DNA from: Bog-473 sp963750075
GTDB taxonomy: Bacteria > Actinomycetota > Acidimicrobiia > Acidimicrobiales > RAAP-2
Direction: 5' to 3'
Assembly: GCA_963750075.1 (NCBI GenBank)
Contig: CAVVPG010000001.1
Span: 1,302,001-1,366,000, forward strand
DNA length: 64,000 nt
The number at the start of each line of letters is the position of its first letter. The stretch's first letter is position 1. Positions 44,286 to 55,525 of this stretch are shown in pieces. The position numbers and the translations under genes are program-made. Below the pieces are notes generated by a model that did not search any database, was not told the origin of the DNA, and saw nothing but the letters and a program-made list of their open reading frames with translations.

Positions 44286-46670
44286 TCAGACCACGTGGCC
44301 GGCGTTTATCGGCATACACCGAGATGAGACCGGTGTGCCCGCAGATCCGGGATGTTGGGCGCACTGCGCCTTCGCTCTCTCCAGGTCCCCCCGGTCGGTT
44401 TGCCGCATTGCATCCGTCGAGAAGTGACGCAGGCGGGAACTGTTCCACACCACGCAACCGGACGAGAGCGCCATGGCGGCACCGGCGATCAGGGGATTGA
44501 GGAAACCGAAAGCGGCCAAGGGAATGGCGATCACGTTGTAGCCAAAGGCCCACAGCAAATTCGTCCGAATGGTGAGGAAGGTACGCCGAGCCAGTGTAAT
44601 TGCGGTCGGGACTGCCGTGAGGTTGTCACGCATGATGATTAGGTCAGCCGACTCAAGTGCTACGTCAGTACCCGAGCCAACGGCGAGGCCAAGATCGGCG
44701 CTTGCAAGAGCCGGACCATCGTTAATGCCGTCACCCACCATTGCAACGCGATGGCCCTCTTGTTGCATGTGCCTGATCGCCGCAACCTTGTCGGCAGGCA
44801 ACGCACCGAAAATCACCTCATCGACTCCGATGGATGTTGCAACCGCTCGCGCCGCAGCCTCATGGTCTCCGGTCATCAGTACACAACGCAACCCTAGGGC
44901 CTCGAGGTCTCGTACGGCTGAGAACGCCGTCGAGCGCACCCTGTCGCTGATGGCAAGCGCACCGACGACCACACCATCTCGGCCAACGAGCACCACGGTC
45001 CGTCCCTGGCTCTCCCACGCCTCGCATTGGGATGCCAGCAAGTTGGGCATGGTGGAGAGTGCGGGATCCGAGAAGAGCTCGCGACGCCCGACCATCAATT
45101 CGTGGCCATCGAGAGACCCGCGTGCCCCAAGACCGGCAAGTGCTTCGAAGTCGTTCACCAACTCCAGACCGACCCCGTCACTCTGCGCCCTCCGGACGAT
45201 GGCCCTGGCCACAAGGTGCTCCGACGCCAGCTCGAGTGACCCGGCCCACGCCAGCAGGTCTTCGGACGAGATCCCCTCTCCAGTGCTGATCTCTGCGACG
45301 ACCGTCGCACCCTCCGTCACGGTCCCCGTCTTGTCGAGGAGCACCGTGTCGATCTCTCGAGACTCTTCGAGAGCCTGGTACCCCTTAAAGAAAATGCCCA
45401 GTCGCGCCCCTTCTCCCGAGGCAACCATCAGCGCGGTGGGGGTAGCCAGGCCCAGTGCGCACGGACAGGCAATGATCAGCACGGAGAGTGCCGCGCTGAA
45501 GGCCTCTTCGTTGGTACCCCCGACGAGCAGCCAGCCTGCCAGTGTGATGAATGCGACACCGACGACGACGGGCACGAAAACGCCGGCGATCCGGTCGGCC
45601 AGTCGTTGTACGTTTGCCTTCTGGTTCTGTGCGTCCTCGACCAGCCTGAGCATCTGAGCCAGCTGAGTGTCAGCCCCCAGCTTGGTGGCCTTCACCACCA
45701 GCCGCCCCCCCACGCACACGGTGCCGCCGAGGACCTGATCACCGACAGCCACGTCCGTCGGCACCGATTCGCCGGTCATTGCGCTGCGGTCCAGGGCCGA
45801 TTGCCCGAAGGTGACCTCGCCGTCGGTCGCCACGGTCTCCCCGGGTTTGACGACGAAGGAATCTCCCTCACGGAGTGCAGTAATCGGGCGCCGGCGTTCA
45901 GCGCCCGTGTCGTCGAGGACTGCTACATCTTTGGCGCCGACCGCGGACAGAGCACGCAGCGCGTTGCCGCTGCGCCGCCTACTGAGAGCCTCGAAATACC
46001 GGCCGGCAAGAAGGAAGGTGGTCACGCCGGCTGCCACATCCAGATAGATCGCTCCACTTGTTTGATGGGCCAAGACGTAGCGCCACGATCGGGCCATGTG
46101 GCTTGTGTCGCGAAAGAACATGGCGTAGATCGACCAGGCCGTGGCCGCCACGATGCCCATAGAGACCAGGGTGTCCATGGTGGCAATCCCGTGCCGAGCG
46201 CTTCGGATCGCTGCCTTGTAAAACGGCCACGCGGCCCAGGTCAGAATTGGTGCCGCCAGGACCAGCAGGATCCACTGCCAACCCGGGAAGCGCGACGACG
46301 GGACGAGCCAGAAGGCGATGGAGGCATCGCCGAGCGGCATGAAAAGGAGGCCCGCCACGACCAAACGCTTTCCGAGGTAGCGCACTCGGCGGTCAGCCTC
46401 GGCCCCGACGTCTGGAGGAGAGACGGGGTCATCGACAATCTCCGCTGTGAAGCCGGCTGACTCAATTCGTTCGATGACGACGGCAGGGGACGTTCCTGGA
46501 GGGATCCGCACCCGGGCTCGTTCTGACGCCAAGTTGACCCTTGCCTCGACGCCATCGAGCGCGTTGAGCTTGCTTTCGATCCGAGCCACGCACGAACCAC
46601 AGGTCATCCCACCGATGGAGAGGGACACCTCGGTATCAGAGGAGGGGGCAACCAAGTCAGTGAGGGGCAA
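44286..46670 (-). CDS. Copper-transporting P1B-type ATPase (CopA-like)
   Basis: 794 residues. One N-terminal HMA domain has GGMTCGSC. It is followed by eight predicted membrane helices, with the CPC transport motif in IIACPCALGLATPTA, the actuator TGESVPTD and the phosphorylation DKTGTVTEG. The nucleotide-binding domain follows (ASEHLVARAI with the HP-equivalent, GVDEVIFGALPADKVAAI) and MVGDGINDGPAL. GYNV near the penultimate helix and MALSSGCVVWNSSRL in the last helix are the Cu+ ATPase signatures. Start is a TTG at 46670 with GGAG six bases upstream; no ATG fits. The C-terminal 45 residues after the last helix carry extra Cys/His and are unusual. Confidence 0.93.
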   Translation of the reverse strand: MPLTDLVAPSSDTEVSLSIGGMTCGSCVARIESKLNALDGVEARVNLASERARVRIPPGTSPAVVIERIESAGFTAEIVDDPVSPPDVGAEADRRVRYLGKRLVVAGLLFMPLGDASIAFWLVPSSRFPGWQWILLVLAAPILTWAAWPFYKAAIRSARHGIATMDTLVSMGIVAATAWSIYAMFFRDTSHMARSWRYVLAHQTSGAIYLDVAAGVTTFLLAGRYFEALSRRRSGNALRALSAVGAKDVAVLDDTGAERRRPITALREGDSFVVKPGETVATDGEVTFGQSALDRSAMTGESVPTDVAVGDQVLGGTVCVGGRLVVKATKLGADTQLAQMLRLVEDAQNQKANVQRLADRIAGVFVPVVVGVAFITLAGWLLVGGTNEEAFSAALSVLIIACPCALGLATPTALMVASGEGARLGIFFKGYQALEESREIDTVLLDKTGTVTEGATVVAEISTGEGISSEDLLAWAGSLELASEHLVARAIVRRAQSDGVGLELVNDFEALAGLGARGSLDGHELMVGRRELFSDPALSTMPNLLASQCEAWESQGRTVVLVGRDGVVVGALAISDRVRSTAFSAVRDLEALGLRCVLMTGDHEAAARAVATSIGVDEVIFGALPADKVAAIRHMQQEGHRVAMVGDGINDGPALASADLGLAVGSGTDVALESADLIIMRDNLTAVPTAITLARRTFLTIRTNLLWAFGYNVIAIPLAAFGFLNPLIAGAAMALSSGCVVWNSSRLRHFSTDAMRQTDRGDLERAKAQCAQHPGSAGTPVSSRCMPINAGHVV

Positions 46671-46752
46671 CGTGCACTCCGAGGCGTTGGTGAGTCGATT
46701 GCTTCACCGGAACCCGATCATTGGCGTTCTTTGGCGGGCCCCGGTCCCCCCA

Positions 46753-46769
46753 TACTACAAAGCGTAGTA
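46753..46769. promoter_or_regulatory. 17-bp operator dyad upstream of the copper ATPase
   Basis: TACTACA-AAG-CGTAGTA, six of seven arm bases paired, 83 bases upstream of the TTG start. Same pattern as the dyads at 42.4 and 44.2 kb. TAGTAT within it is a possible minus-strand -10. Indicates control of the ATPase by the BlaI/CopY-family protein. Confidence 0.7.
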
Positions 46770-47016
46770 GTCATGCCCACGGTGATCCCATGTCAGCTTC
46801 TCGAGCCCGCACGGCGATCATTTCGAAGACCATGAGGGCTGTGCCGAACGCCGAGAAGCACTGCTTCTCGCCTCGGATTACGACCCAGCCCCCGGGAGGA
46901 CAACGGGAGCATGAAGGCATCCTGGGGGTGAGAAGATGGGTCTTGGTGCCTCTGCTCGTCGCTCATCAGAGCAGTGGGGGCCATCCCAGTGGAAAAGACA
47001 AAACGTGCCTCTGAGC

Positions 47017-47062
47017 TGGAGCCTGAGAGGAGATTCGAACTCCTGACCTGCGCATTACGAGG
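47017..47062 (-). repeat. tRNA-Thr(CGT)-like 3' half, right boundary of the accessory segment (att-like)
   Basis: On the minus strand: anticodon loop CTCGTAA (CGT anticodon), stem TGCGC, variable AGGTCA, T-arm AGGAG-TTCGAAT-CTCCT fully paired, acceptor CTCAGGC, TCCA. The 5' half of the tRNA is missing; the sequence before the anticodon loop does not pair. The flanking bases resemble an integrase gene end. Partner of the remnant at 37613-37658. Confidence 0.7.
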
Positions 47063-47447
47063 TGGGTCGATGGAATCCCTCAGGGTCCCACTCCGTCCCC
47101 GTCAGACCCGCTCTGTCCTGGTCAGAAGGTCATCCGGCCGCCCTCCTGGGACTTGCTGGGACTGAGCGGGACGCACCGGGACCCATTGTTGGGATAGCTG
47201 TTGGGATAGATCTGCGGCCTTAACACGAGACATCCTGCGTGGTTGTCACCCCAGGGCTCAACGAGAAGACATCCACAAGCTCCGGGGTGAAACCCGTCTA
47301 AGCTCGCTGATCCTTGCTCAGCAACCGCCGGGTCTTACCGTTAGGACGTTCTCACTAAGCGTTCTTCCCGTGCAATCCAAGGACGCAGTGGACCTCAGCC
47401 TCAGTAGGTCTGGCAAATCCTGCTGGATCGGGATGCCGTAGTTGAAT

Positions 47448-50400
47448 TTAGGACACGGTGAAGCGAACCACGGTCACCGCCGTCCCGGCCTTGGATTTGG
47501 CCGAGATCTTGCCCGTGACGCTCACCGCCTTGGTGGTCGGCGTGCCCGAGATCGTGACCGTCTGGGCGGTGGTGTCGATGGTGGCGACGAGCCCCTTGGG
47601 CAGGTCCGCGACTTTCACGCTCGGGATGGGATAGCCGACGTAGGAGACGGTGATCGGCGTAATCGCCGTGCCCTTGGTCACGGCCTCACTGAACGGAACC
47701 CCGCTGAACGTCGGCACCTGGTAGTCGTAGAGAGCGAAAGTCTGGTGCACCGTGCCCACCACGTTGGAGGCCGAGATGGTGACCGTGTACAGGCCCCCGG
47801 TGGTCGCCCACGGGGTGCCCACGAAGTCACCGCTACCGTTGCCGTTGTCCAGGAGGATCACGCCTTGGGGCAGCCCCGTCGCCGTCAGCGTCGGCTCGGG
47901 GTTGCCGAGTTTGGTCAGGACCTCGAAGGGGGTCGTGATGGCTTGGCCCGCAGTGACGAGGGCCTTGGTCTTGGACTTGAAGACCGCTAGCTGGTTCACA
48001 GTGATGGTGAAACTCTGGCTGGCGGCCGTCTCGCCCTTCACGGTGGCCGTGATGGTGCCGCTGTAGGAGGCGCTGTCGTTGACCGCTGGCGTGCCCTGGA
48101 TGGTCGCAGTGCCATTTCTCTGGTCCACCAGGGTTAGGCCCTTGGGGAGCCCTGAGCCCTTGATGGTGGGCACCGCAGTGGTGCAGGTGGTCACAGCAAA
48201 GCTGAAAGGCGCACCTACTGTGGCCGTTGCCACACTGGCGCTGGTAATAACGGGCGGGTTGCAATGCGGCGGCAAAGGAGCGTTCACAGTCAACGTGAAG
48301 GTCCACGTGCCGGTGTCGCCCACGCCGTCGCTGTCGGCGCCCGAGGCGCTGTAGGTGCCGGGTGCCAGCGTCGCTGGCGCCGAGATGGCGCCGTTCGAGT
48401 TCACGGTGATCTGCGGTGCACCCGTTGATTCGGTGTAGCTGACGGTACCCGAACCTCCGCTCGTCGAGAGCTGACCCGAATAGGCAGTTCCCGCACTTGT
48501 GGAAGCCGAGTTCGGATTGGTGCCAATTGGCGACTGGGTCACCGTGAGGGTGAAGCTCCACGCTCCGAAGTCACCAGCGGAATCGGTCACGGTGCCATCA
48601 GCGGTGTATGTGCCAACCGACAAGGGTGAACTCGATGAGACGGCGCCTTGGCTGGTGACCATTAGGTCCGGGCTTCCGGAGGTCTGTGCGTAGGTGTAGG
48701 ACCCGACACCTCCGGTCGTCGAGAGCTGACCACTGAAGGGGGTGACCGTATTGGTTGTTCCCGAGTCCGGAGGGCTCGTCGAGTGGACTGGCGCTCACGG
48801 CCAGGGTGAAGGACCAAACTCCGGCGTCGCCTGCAGCGTCCGAATCGGTCCCAGACGCGCTATAGACCCGGGGTTCAACGTAGCGGGTGCGGAGATGGCA
48901 CCGCTTGAGCTCACGGTGATCTGGGGCGTGCCACTGGTCTGGGCGTAGGTGACTGTGCCCGATCCGCCGGTCGTGCTCAGCTGACCCGAATAGGCAGTGC
49001 TCGGCGTGGTCGAATCTGAGGTCGTGCCCGTCTGCATGATGGGTGGTCCGTTGCTGACCACGATCTGAATCGTCTGAACCATAGGCGATCCGTCCGGAGC
49101 CTCACCAGTGAGTGTGACACTGTGCGGTCCTGGTGACAGCCCGGGCAGCGTGACGTTCTCACCTACATTGCCCTGGTCGTCGGCGACAAATGTTCCGAGG
49201 TCATAGGGGGTCGAATGAGTCTGCACGTGTACGTCGCTGCCCGCACGGAAACCCTTGGTCAAGAGGTACACCTGAACCAGTGGACCGACCACCGGAATCG
49301 CTCCGGCGGCAGCCGTAGTCAGAATGGGTACGTTGGCTGCCGCCTTCTCGATCGGAGTGTTGATTAATGCCTGGAAGGTGCCTGTGCTGGTAGCGCCACC
49401 GGACCCACATGTGCCCGATGGGGTGTATGTAGTACCGACTTGACCTGAGTAGGTGAGAGAAACACTTGCACCGACGTCAAGGCCCGCCCATTCGATGAAC
49501 CCGCCGCCGGATTCGAAGGTTGCACCAAGCCCCGCGCCGGCAGAGAAGGAAAGGGACTGACCCTGCAAGTCCTGGTCCACGAGCGCCTTATCTGGAGGAT
49601 TCGGATCGGTGCGATCCTTTATCCATCCGTAGCCGAGTGTCGCTGAGGCCGGAACCGGTCCGACCCCAATCTGCCCGCCGCCATACCCAAATGTGTTGCC
49701 ATCACATGAGACTGCAACCCCCACGTCTGCTCCGACCTTCGTACCTGGGAGGTTCGCACTGATATCCGTCACCACAAAGTCGGGTGGACGTGCTGCGGGT
49801 TGCGTGAGATCGTGATACCAGCCAGCAATCTCCCTGAGACAGCTCTCGACTTGGTTCAAGTGCGCGAGCGAGCAATGGGGCAGTGAACTCACCAATGGAT
49901 GTTCCATCGTCGGCACACCGTTGATGATGCTGCTAACCGCATAGAAGACGGGGTACGTTGTGTCCTCATTCGGTACCGCCGCCGTGGTGGTATCTGCTCC
50001 GACCGTCAAGACCGGGGTCACGGCAAATGGCGTGGTCGCACTTGGCGTTTCAAAGATTTCGTACCCCGTCGCAGCAGCTACCGGTTGCCAGGTGAGATTG
50101 ACTGCACCGTCGGAAGGCGATGCCGAAATGGTTGGGGCCACACCCGGTGGATCGACTGCAGCGTGGTCAACGATCGTGCTCTGCAAGCTCACGTTGCCGC
50201 CAGTCTGCGAAACGAACGACTGACCGAGGTTCAGCGGATTCGGGCCGTTGGCGCTTGGAATGGTCGGTACCAAGATGTAGTCAGGTGTCCAGAACGTTTG
50301 CCCAGGATCGAGTTCTGCGTCGGTGTACTTCAGCTGCTGGTCTGGCTGATAGATGTAGTTCACGCCACCTTGTTGGAGCAGTTCGGCCGAGACGTTGTAG

Positions 50401-53400
50401 ACGGGAATGTCGGAAACGTTGGTGAGTCCAATCGAAACGTGATACGGATAGCCCTGCGATTCCGAATCATCAACATTTACCGTCATGGTGACTGCGGAGC
50501 CGCCCCATACATGAAGGGGAGAAGTGGAGTTGGCCTCCATGGCTACGGGGATCCCGAGGGGCTGCAACACGGCACTTATGTCAGCGGACAGGTCGTAATA
50601 ACCTTCTTGGTCCCCACGCAGAATCCACGACGTTGACTCAGACTGGCCGCCGGCAAGGTCCGGCAGGGTCGCAGAGGCAGACTGCGGCACGGCGGTCGGA
50701 GCAAGCGACATGCCGCTGGGAACTGACAGCGTTGCATGAAGGTCACTGAGCGTGAAGGCCGGACTCGCCAAATTGCTCACGACCAGCTGGACGTTGAAGA
50801 ACTCCTTCAGAAATTCCGCTTGACCGGGAATGATCAACCACATGAGCTCCGGTTCGCCACCGGGATATCCAACCGATGCGATCGCCGTAGTACCGCCTCC
50901 GAGCCGAATCGTGCACGTGGTGCCGCAAGAGCCACCGCCACTGCCACCTCCGCCCGTGTAAGTAGTGCTCCCGACGAAGCCAGCTCCGCCTCCTGCTCCG
51001 GCCCTCGTGTAGCCCGACAGCGTTATAGGTGTAGGCCCGAAGTACAGGTTGATATTGAACTTATAGATGTTTTGATTGGCCGGGTCGTTGGGATCAATCC
51101 CCGCAGCAACGATTTGCTGCTCGGTTAGTCGGGTGGACGTCAACGAGGTCTGGACAAGACTGCCCTGCGTGAGCGTTGCGGTCACGGAACCGACGCCACC
51201 CGAAACGGTCGCGTCAGCGGTGGTTGGTAGGTAGTTGGCCCGATAGATGTATACGGTATACGGGCCGTCCGGCACGTTTTGGATGAACGCCAGCCCGTTA
51301 CCATCCGAGTTTGCAGAGAGTCTTGTGCCGTCTCCCTCGATGATCTCAGCGATAGCACCTGATACTGGATTGCCGTTTTGGGCATTAACTTGCACTCGAA
51401 GACCAAGGGTGGGTTGAGGTGCGACAACTGTGATCGTCGTCGTGCTGGTTGCGGTCCCTCCAGAAGCGGTGACCGTGAGGGTGGCCGTGTATGAGCCTGC
51501 CGTTGAGTAGTTGTGTTGAGGAAACTCGCCGGAACCCGTTGTGCCATCGCCGAAATCCCACTGATACCTCGATATCTCGGACAACGGGGATGACCCTGCC
51601 CCGCTGAAATTGACCGAGTACCCGACTGAGACGGTTTGTGGATCTCCTGCGTCCGCCACAACCGGTGGTGCCGCCGTGACTGTCACCTTTGCGGATGCAG
51701 TTGCGGTCTGCGTTCCATTCGAGACGCTTAACTGGACCGTATAGTCACCGGTTTGGGTGTACGTATGGGCGATGGCTCCTGCCGGGATCGTGCCTGAGGA
51801 TGACTGGGTTCCGTCACCGAAGTTGAGAAGGTAGGTCAGTTGTTCTCCCGCCGGCGCAGCCGTTCCGATTTGAATCTGCGTCGTCAAAGGAGCAAACCCA
51901 CTCGAGGGCACCACCTGTAGCGAAGCCGATGGCGGAGCGGTCGGAGGAAGCGCGTTTATCGTCGTTGTTGCGGTTGCTGCTCCTCCCGCACCGTCGCTGA
52001 CTTCGATGGAGGCGTAATACGTTCCGCTCGTCCCGTAGGTGTGCGCAATCGTCAGATCGGGGTATGGGTCGTCAAGGGTGCCACTTGTCGACTGTCCATC
52101 GCCGAACTGGACAGAGTAAGAGAGGGGCAGTCCGCTAGGGTCCGAGGTGCTCACCTTGAACGTCGTTGCGAGCGGTACTTGCCCAGAGTTCGGGCTGGCG
52201 CTGAAGGTCAGGGGGACCACCGTCGAGTTGACGGTCACCGGTATGGTTGCGAGCCCAATGTTCTGAGGCTGGCCAAATGCGTCCAGAATGGTGGCCGACG
52301 TTGTGACTTCGGTGGGTCCGGTCGTCAGGGAACCCGCCAAGATGGTTGTCTGCCAATCGCCGTCCGGGCTAGCACCGTAGATGGATGCACAGGTGCCGGG
52401 GTTGAAGCAGACTTGCACGTTCTGAAGCTGGACACCTGATGATGGTTGGAACGCGATTGGGATCAGACCTGCTAGCGAAGCATTCGCCGTTGGAGTAACC
52501 AGTAACCCAGGTTGCGGGTTCCAGACCTGCTCTTGGTAGGTCAGCGACGCCGTCGTCCCGTTGGCATCGACGGCCTTGACGGTGACCGTGTAGATCCCGT
52601 CGGGCACGACCACTCCGTTGTCGTCTGTGCCGCCCCAATGCCAGGGGTTGTTGGCACACCCGGCCGGCACGGACACTCCCGACTGGATGGTGCTCACCAC
52701 CGTGTTGGAGGCGTTGGCCACCGTGATGGTGACGTTGGCCGCGTCGGAGAGGCAGTAGCTGCCGGAGACCGTGGCGCCGGTGTTGGGGTTGAAGGCCTGA
52801 TTGCCCCCAGACCAGTTCGAGATCGTGATGGGGTTCGACACCGTGATCGACACCGACGGCGAGTTCGTGTAGTCGGAGCCCCCGAAGGCGTTGGTCCACG
52901 TCACCGAGGCCGAGACCGTGTTGGCGCCGTTGGCGAAGCAGTTGGACGAGCCGGTGGCCTGCCAGCTCCCGTCGGACTGCTCGATTCCTTGGACGCATGG
53001 AAAACTGACCGCGGTCACGGTGTAGGCGGGATTGGGCACGAAGGTGAAGCTGACGTTGCCCGACACGGTCTGCCCAGAGGTCGGGGCGGTCAGTTGACCG
53101 ATGGGTTGGGTCATGACCTGCTCTTGGTAGGTCAGCGACGCCGTCGTCCCGTTGGCATCGACGGCCTTGACGGTGACCGTGTAGATCCCGTCGGGCACGA
53201 CCACTCCGTTGTCGTCTGTGCCGCCCCAATGCCAGGGGTTGTTGGCACACCCGGCCGGCACGGACACTCCCGACTGGATGGTGCTCACCACCGTGTTGGA
53301 GGCGTTGGCCACCGTGATGGTGACGTTGGCCGCGTCGGAGAGGCAGTAGCTGCCGGAGACCGTGGCGCCGGTGTTGGGGTTGAAGGCCTGATTGCCCCCA

Positions 53401-55325
53401 GACCAGTTCGAGATCGTGATGGGGTTCGACACCGTGATCGACACCGACGGCGAGTTCGTGTAGTCGGAGCCCCCGAAGGCGTTGGTCCACGTCACCGAGG
53501 CCGAGACCGTGTTGGCGCCGTTGGCGAAGCAGTTGGACGAGCCGGTGGCCTGCCAGCTCCCGTCGGACTGCTCGATTCCTTGGACGCATGGAAAACTGAC
53601 CGCGGTCACGGTGTAGGCGGGATTGGGCACGAAGGTGAAGCTGACGTTGCCCGACACGGTCTGCCCAGAGGTCGGGGCGGTCAGTTGACCGATGGGTTGG
53701 GTCATGACCTGCTCTTGGTAGGTCAGCGACGCCGTCGTCCCGTTGGCATCGACGGCCTTGACGGTGACCGTGTAGATCCCGTCGGGGACGACCACTCCGT
53801 TGTCGTCTGTGCCGCCCCAATGCCAGGGGTTGTTGGCACACCCGGCCGGCACGGACACTCCCGACTGGATGGTGCTCACCACCGTGTTGGAGGCGTTGGC
53901 CACCGTGATGGTGACGTTGGCCGCGTCGGAGAGGCAGTAGCTGCCGGAGACCGTGGCGCCGGTGTTGGGGTTGAAGGCCTGATTGCCCCCAGACCAGTTC
54001 GAGATCGTGATGGGGTTCGACACCGTGATCGACACCGACGGCGAGTTCGTGTAGTCGGAGCCCCCGAAGGCGTTGGTCCACGTCACCGAGGCCGAGACCG
54101 TGTTGGCGCCGTTGGCGAAGCAGTTGGACGAGCCGGTGGCCTGCCAGCTCCCGTCGGACTGCTCGATTCCTTGGACGCATGGAAAACTGACCGCGGTCAC
54201 GGTGTAGGCGGGATTGGGCACGAAGGTGAAGCTGACGTTGCCCGACACGGTCTGCCCAGAGGTCGGGGCGGTCAGTTGACCGATGGGTTGGGTCATGACC
54301 TGCTCTTGGTAGGTCAGCGACGCCGTCGTCCCGTTGGCATCGACGGCCTTGACGGTGACCGTGTAGATCCCGTCGGGCACGACCACTCCGTTGTCGTCTG
54401 TGCCGCCCCAATGCCAGGGGTTGTTGGCACACCCGGCCGGCACGGACACTCCCGACTGGATGGTGCTCACCACCGTGTTGGAGGCGTTGGCCACCGTGAT
54501 GGTGACGTTGGCCGCGTCGGAGAGGCAGTAGCTGCCGGAGACCGTGGCGCCGGTGTTGGGGTTGAAGGCCTGATTGCCCCCAGACCAGTTCGAGATCGTG
54601 ATGGGGTTCGACACCGTGATCGACACCGACGGCGAGTTCGTGTAGTCGGAGCCCCCGAAGGCGTTGGTCCACGTCACCGAGGCCGAGACCGTGTTGGCGC
54701 CGTTGGCGAAGCAGTTGGACGAGCCGGTGGCCTGCCAGCTCCCGTCGGACTGCTCGATTCCTTGGACGCATGGAAAACTGACCGCGGTCACGGTGTAGGC
54801 GGGATTGGGCACGAAGGTGAAGCTGACGTTGCCCGACACGGTCTGCCCAGAGGTCGGGGCGGTCAGTTGACCGATGGGTTGGGTCATGACCTGCTCTTGG
54901 TAGGTCAGCGACGCCGTCGTCCCGTTGGCATCGACGGCCTTGACGGTGACCGTGTAGATCCCGTCGGGGACGACCACTCCGTTGTCGTCTGTGCCGCCCC
55001 AATGCCAGGGGTTGTTGGCACACCCGGCCGGCACGGACACTCCCGACTGGATGGTGCTCACCACCGTGTTGGAGGCGTTGGCCACCGTGATGGTGACGTT
55101 GGCCGCGTCGGAGAGGCAGTAGCTGCCGGAGACCGTGGCGCCGGTGTTGGGGTTGAAGGCCTGATTGCCCCCAGACCAGTTCGAGATCGTGATGGGGTTC
55201 GACGAGAGGCCGTACGAGGGAAGGCTCGGAAGAAGTGCGCCTAGAAGGCCAATCGCCATCGCTGAAAGAGCGAGCCACGCCGGGAACCACCGACCTCGTT
55301 GGTGATCGCCACTACTGAGGCTCAT
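47448..55325 (-). CDS. Giant secreted surface protein: tandem repeats, PKD domains, Ig-like C-terminus
   Basis: Starts at ATG 55325 (MSLSSGDHQRGRW) with GGAGGG upstream and a signal helix (LALSAMAIGLLGALLPSLP). Then come about 4.5 near-identical 197-residue repeats, three PKD-type domains (YSVQFGDGQS, YLLNFGDGTQ, YQWDFGDGTTG), a carboxypeptidase-regulatory-like domain, a long beta-rich middle and several putative Ig (He_PIG-like) domains (SGQLSTTGGSGTVTY). The main frame stops at 48795. Two compensating one-base changes (one base missing at about 48864-48870, one extra at about 48770) put the next 100 bases in another frame, after which the original frame resumes to 47448. Corrected length is about 2600 residues. 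Probable adhesin or matrix protein. Confidence 0.8.
52524..55203. repeat. 591-bp tandem repeat, about 4.5 copies
   Basis: Unit boundaries recur at 52524, 53115, 53706, 54297 and 54888, exactly 591 bases (197 codons) apart. The copies look identical by eye except for one synonymous C/G site in the Val-Val-Pro codons (C, C, G, C, G from left to right). The unit encodes ITISNWSGGNQAF and VSGSYCLSDA, then IYTVTVKAVDANGTTAS and QPIGQLTAPTSGQTV. Near-perfect identity means recent expansion or active homogenisation. Confidence 0.95.
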
Positions 55326-55525
55326 GAGGGCCCTCCATCCGGCTTCTTGCTTTGCCCGACCCAGCAATCTGCCCAAATTGGGCAACCCCCGTGGGAATCT
55401 AACTCATGAAAACCTGGGCTCGCTACTCTCATTTGTAGGCGGCCCAATCCACCCGATGGATCAGTCGGACCCTTCAATGGCCCGAATCGAAACCAGTCAT
55501 TTCGTGTTCAGTAGGCTGCCAAGCT

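Larger units (their letters stand above)
46671..47447. other. Gene-free stretch upstream of the copper ATPase
   Basis: 777 bases without a convincing gene. It contains the ATPase promoter/operator (46753-46769) and a tRNA 3' half (47017-47062). The integrase-like 3' tail with repeated TTGGGATAG-type words runs to about 47220. The stretch 47220-47447 separates the island from the large surface-protein gene and shows nothing I can name. Confidence 0.5.

Noticed and set aside
46974..47165. Open frame containing PERRFELLTCALRGG, and a similar one at 37.5-37.8 kb
   Set aside because: These are translations across antisense tRNA 3' halves, a well-known annotation artefact.
52524..55203. CRISPR-like array
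   Set aside because: Units are 591 bases, contiguous and coding, with no spacers.
52512..55244. 910-codon plus-strand frame and 973-codon second minus-strand frame over the repeat array
   Set aside because: Both arise because 591 is divisible by three and the repeats lack stops; only the frame with signal peptide and PKD domains is protein-like.
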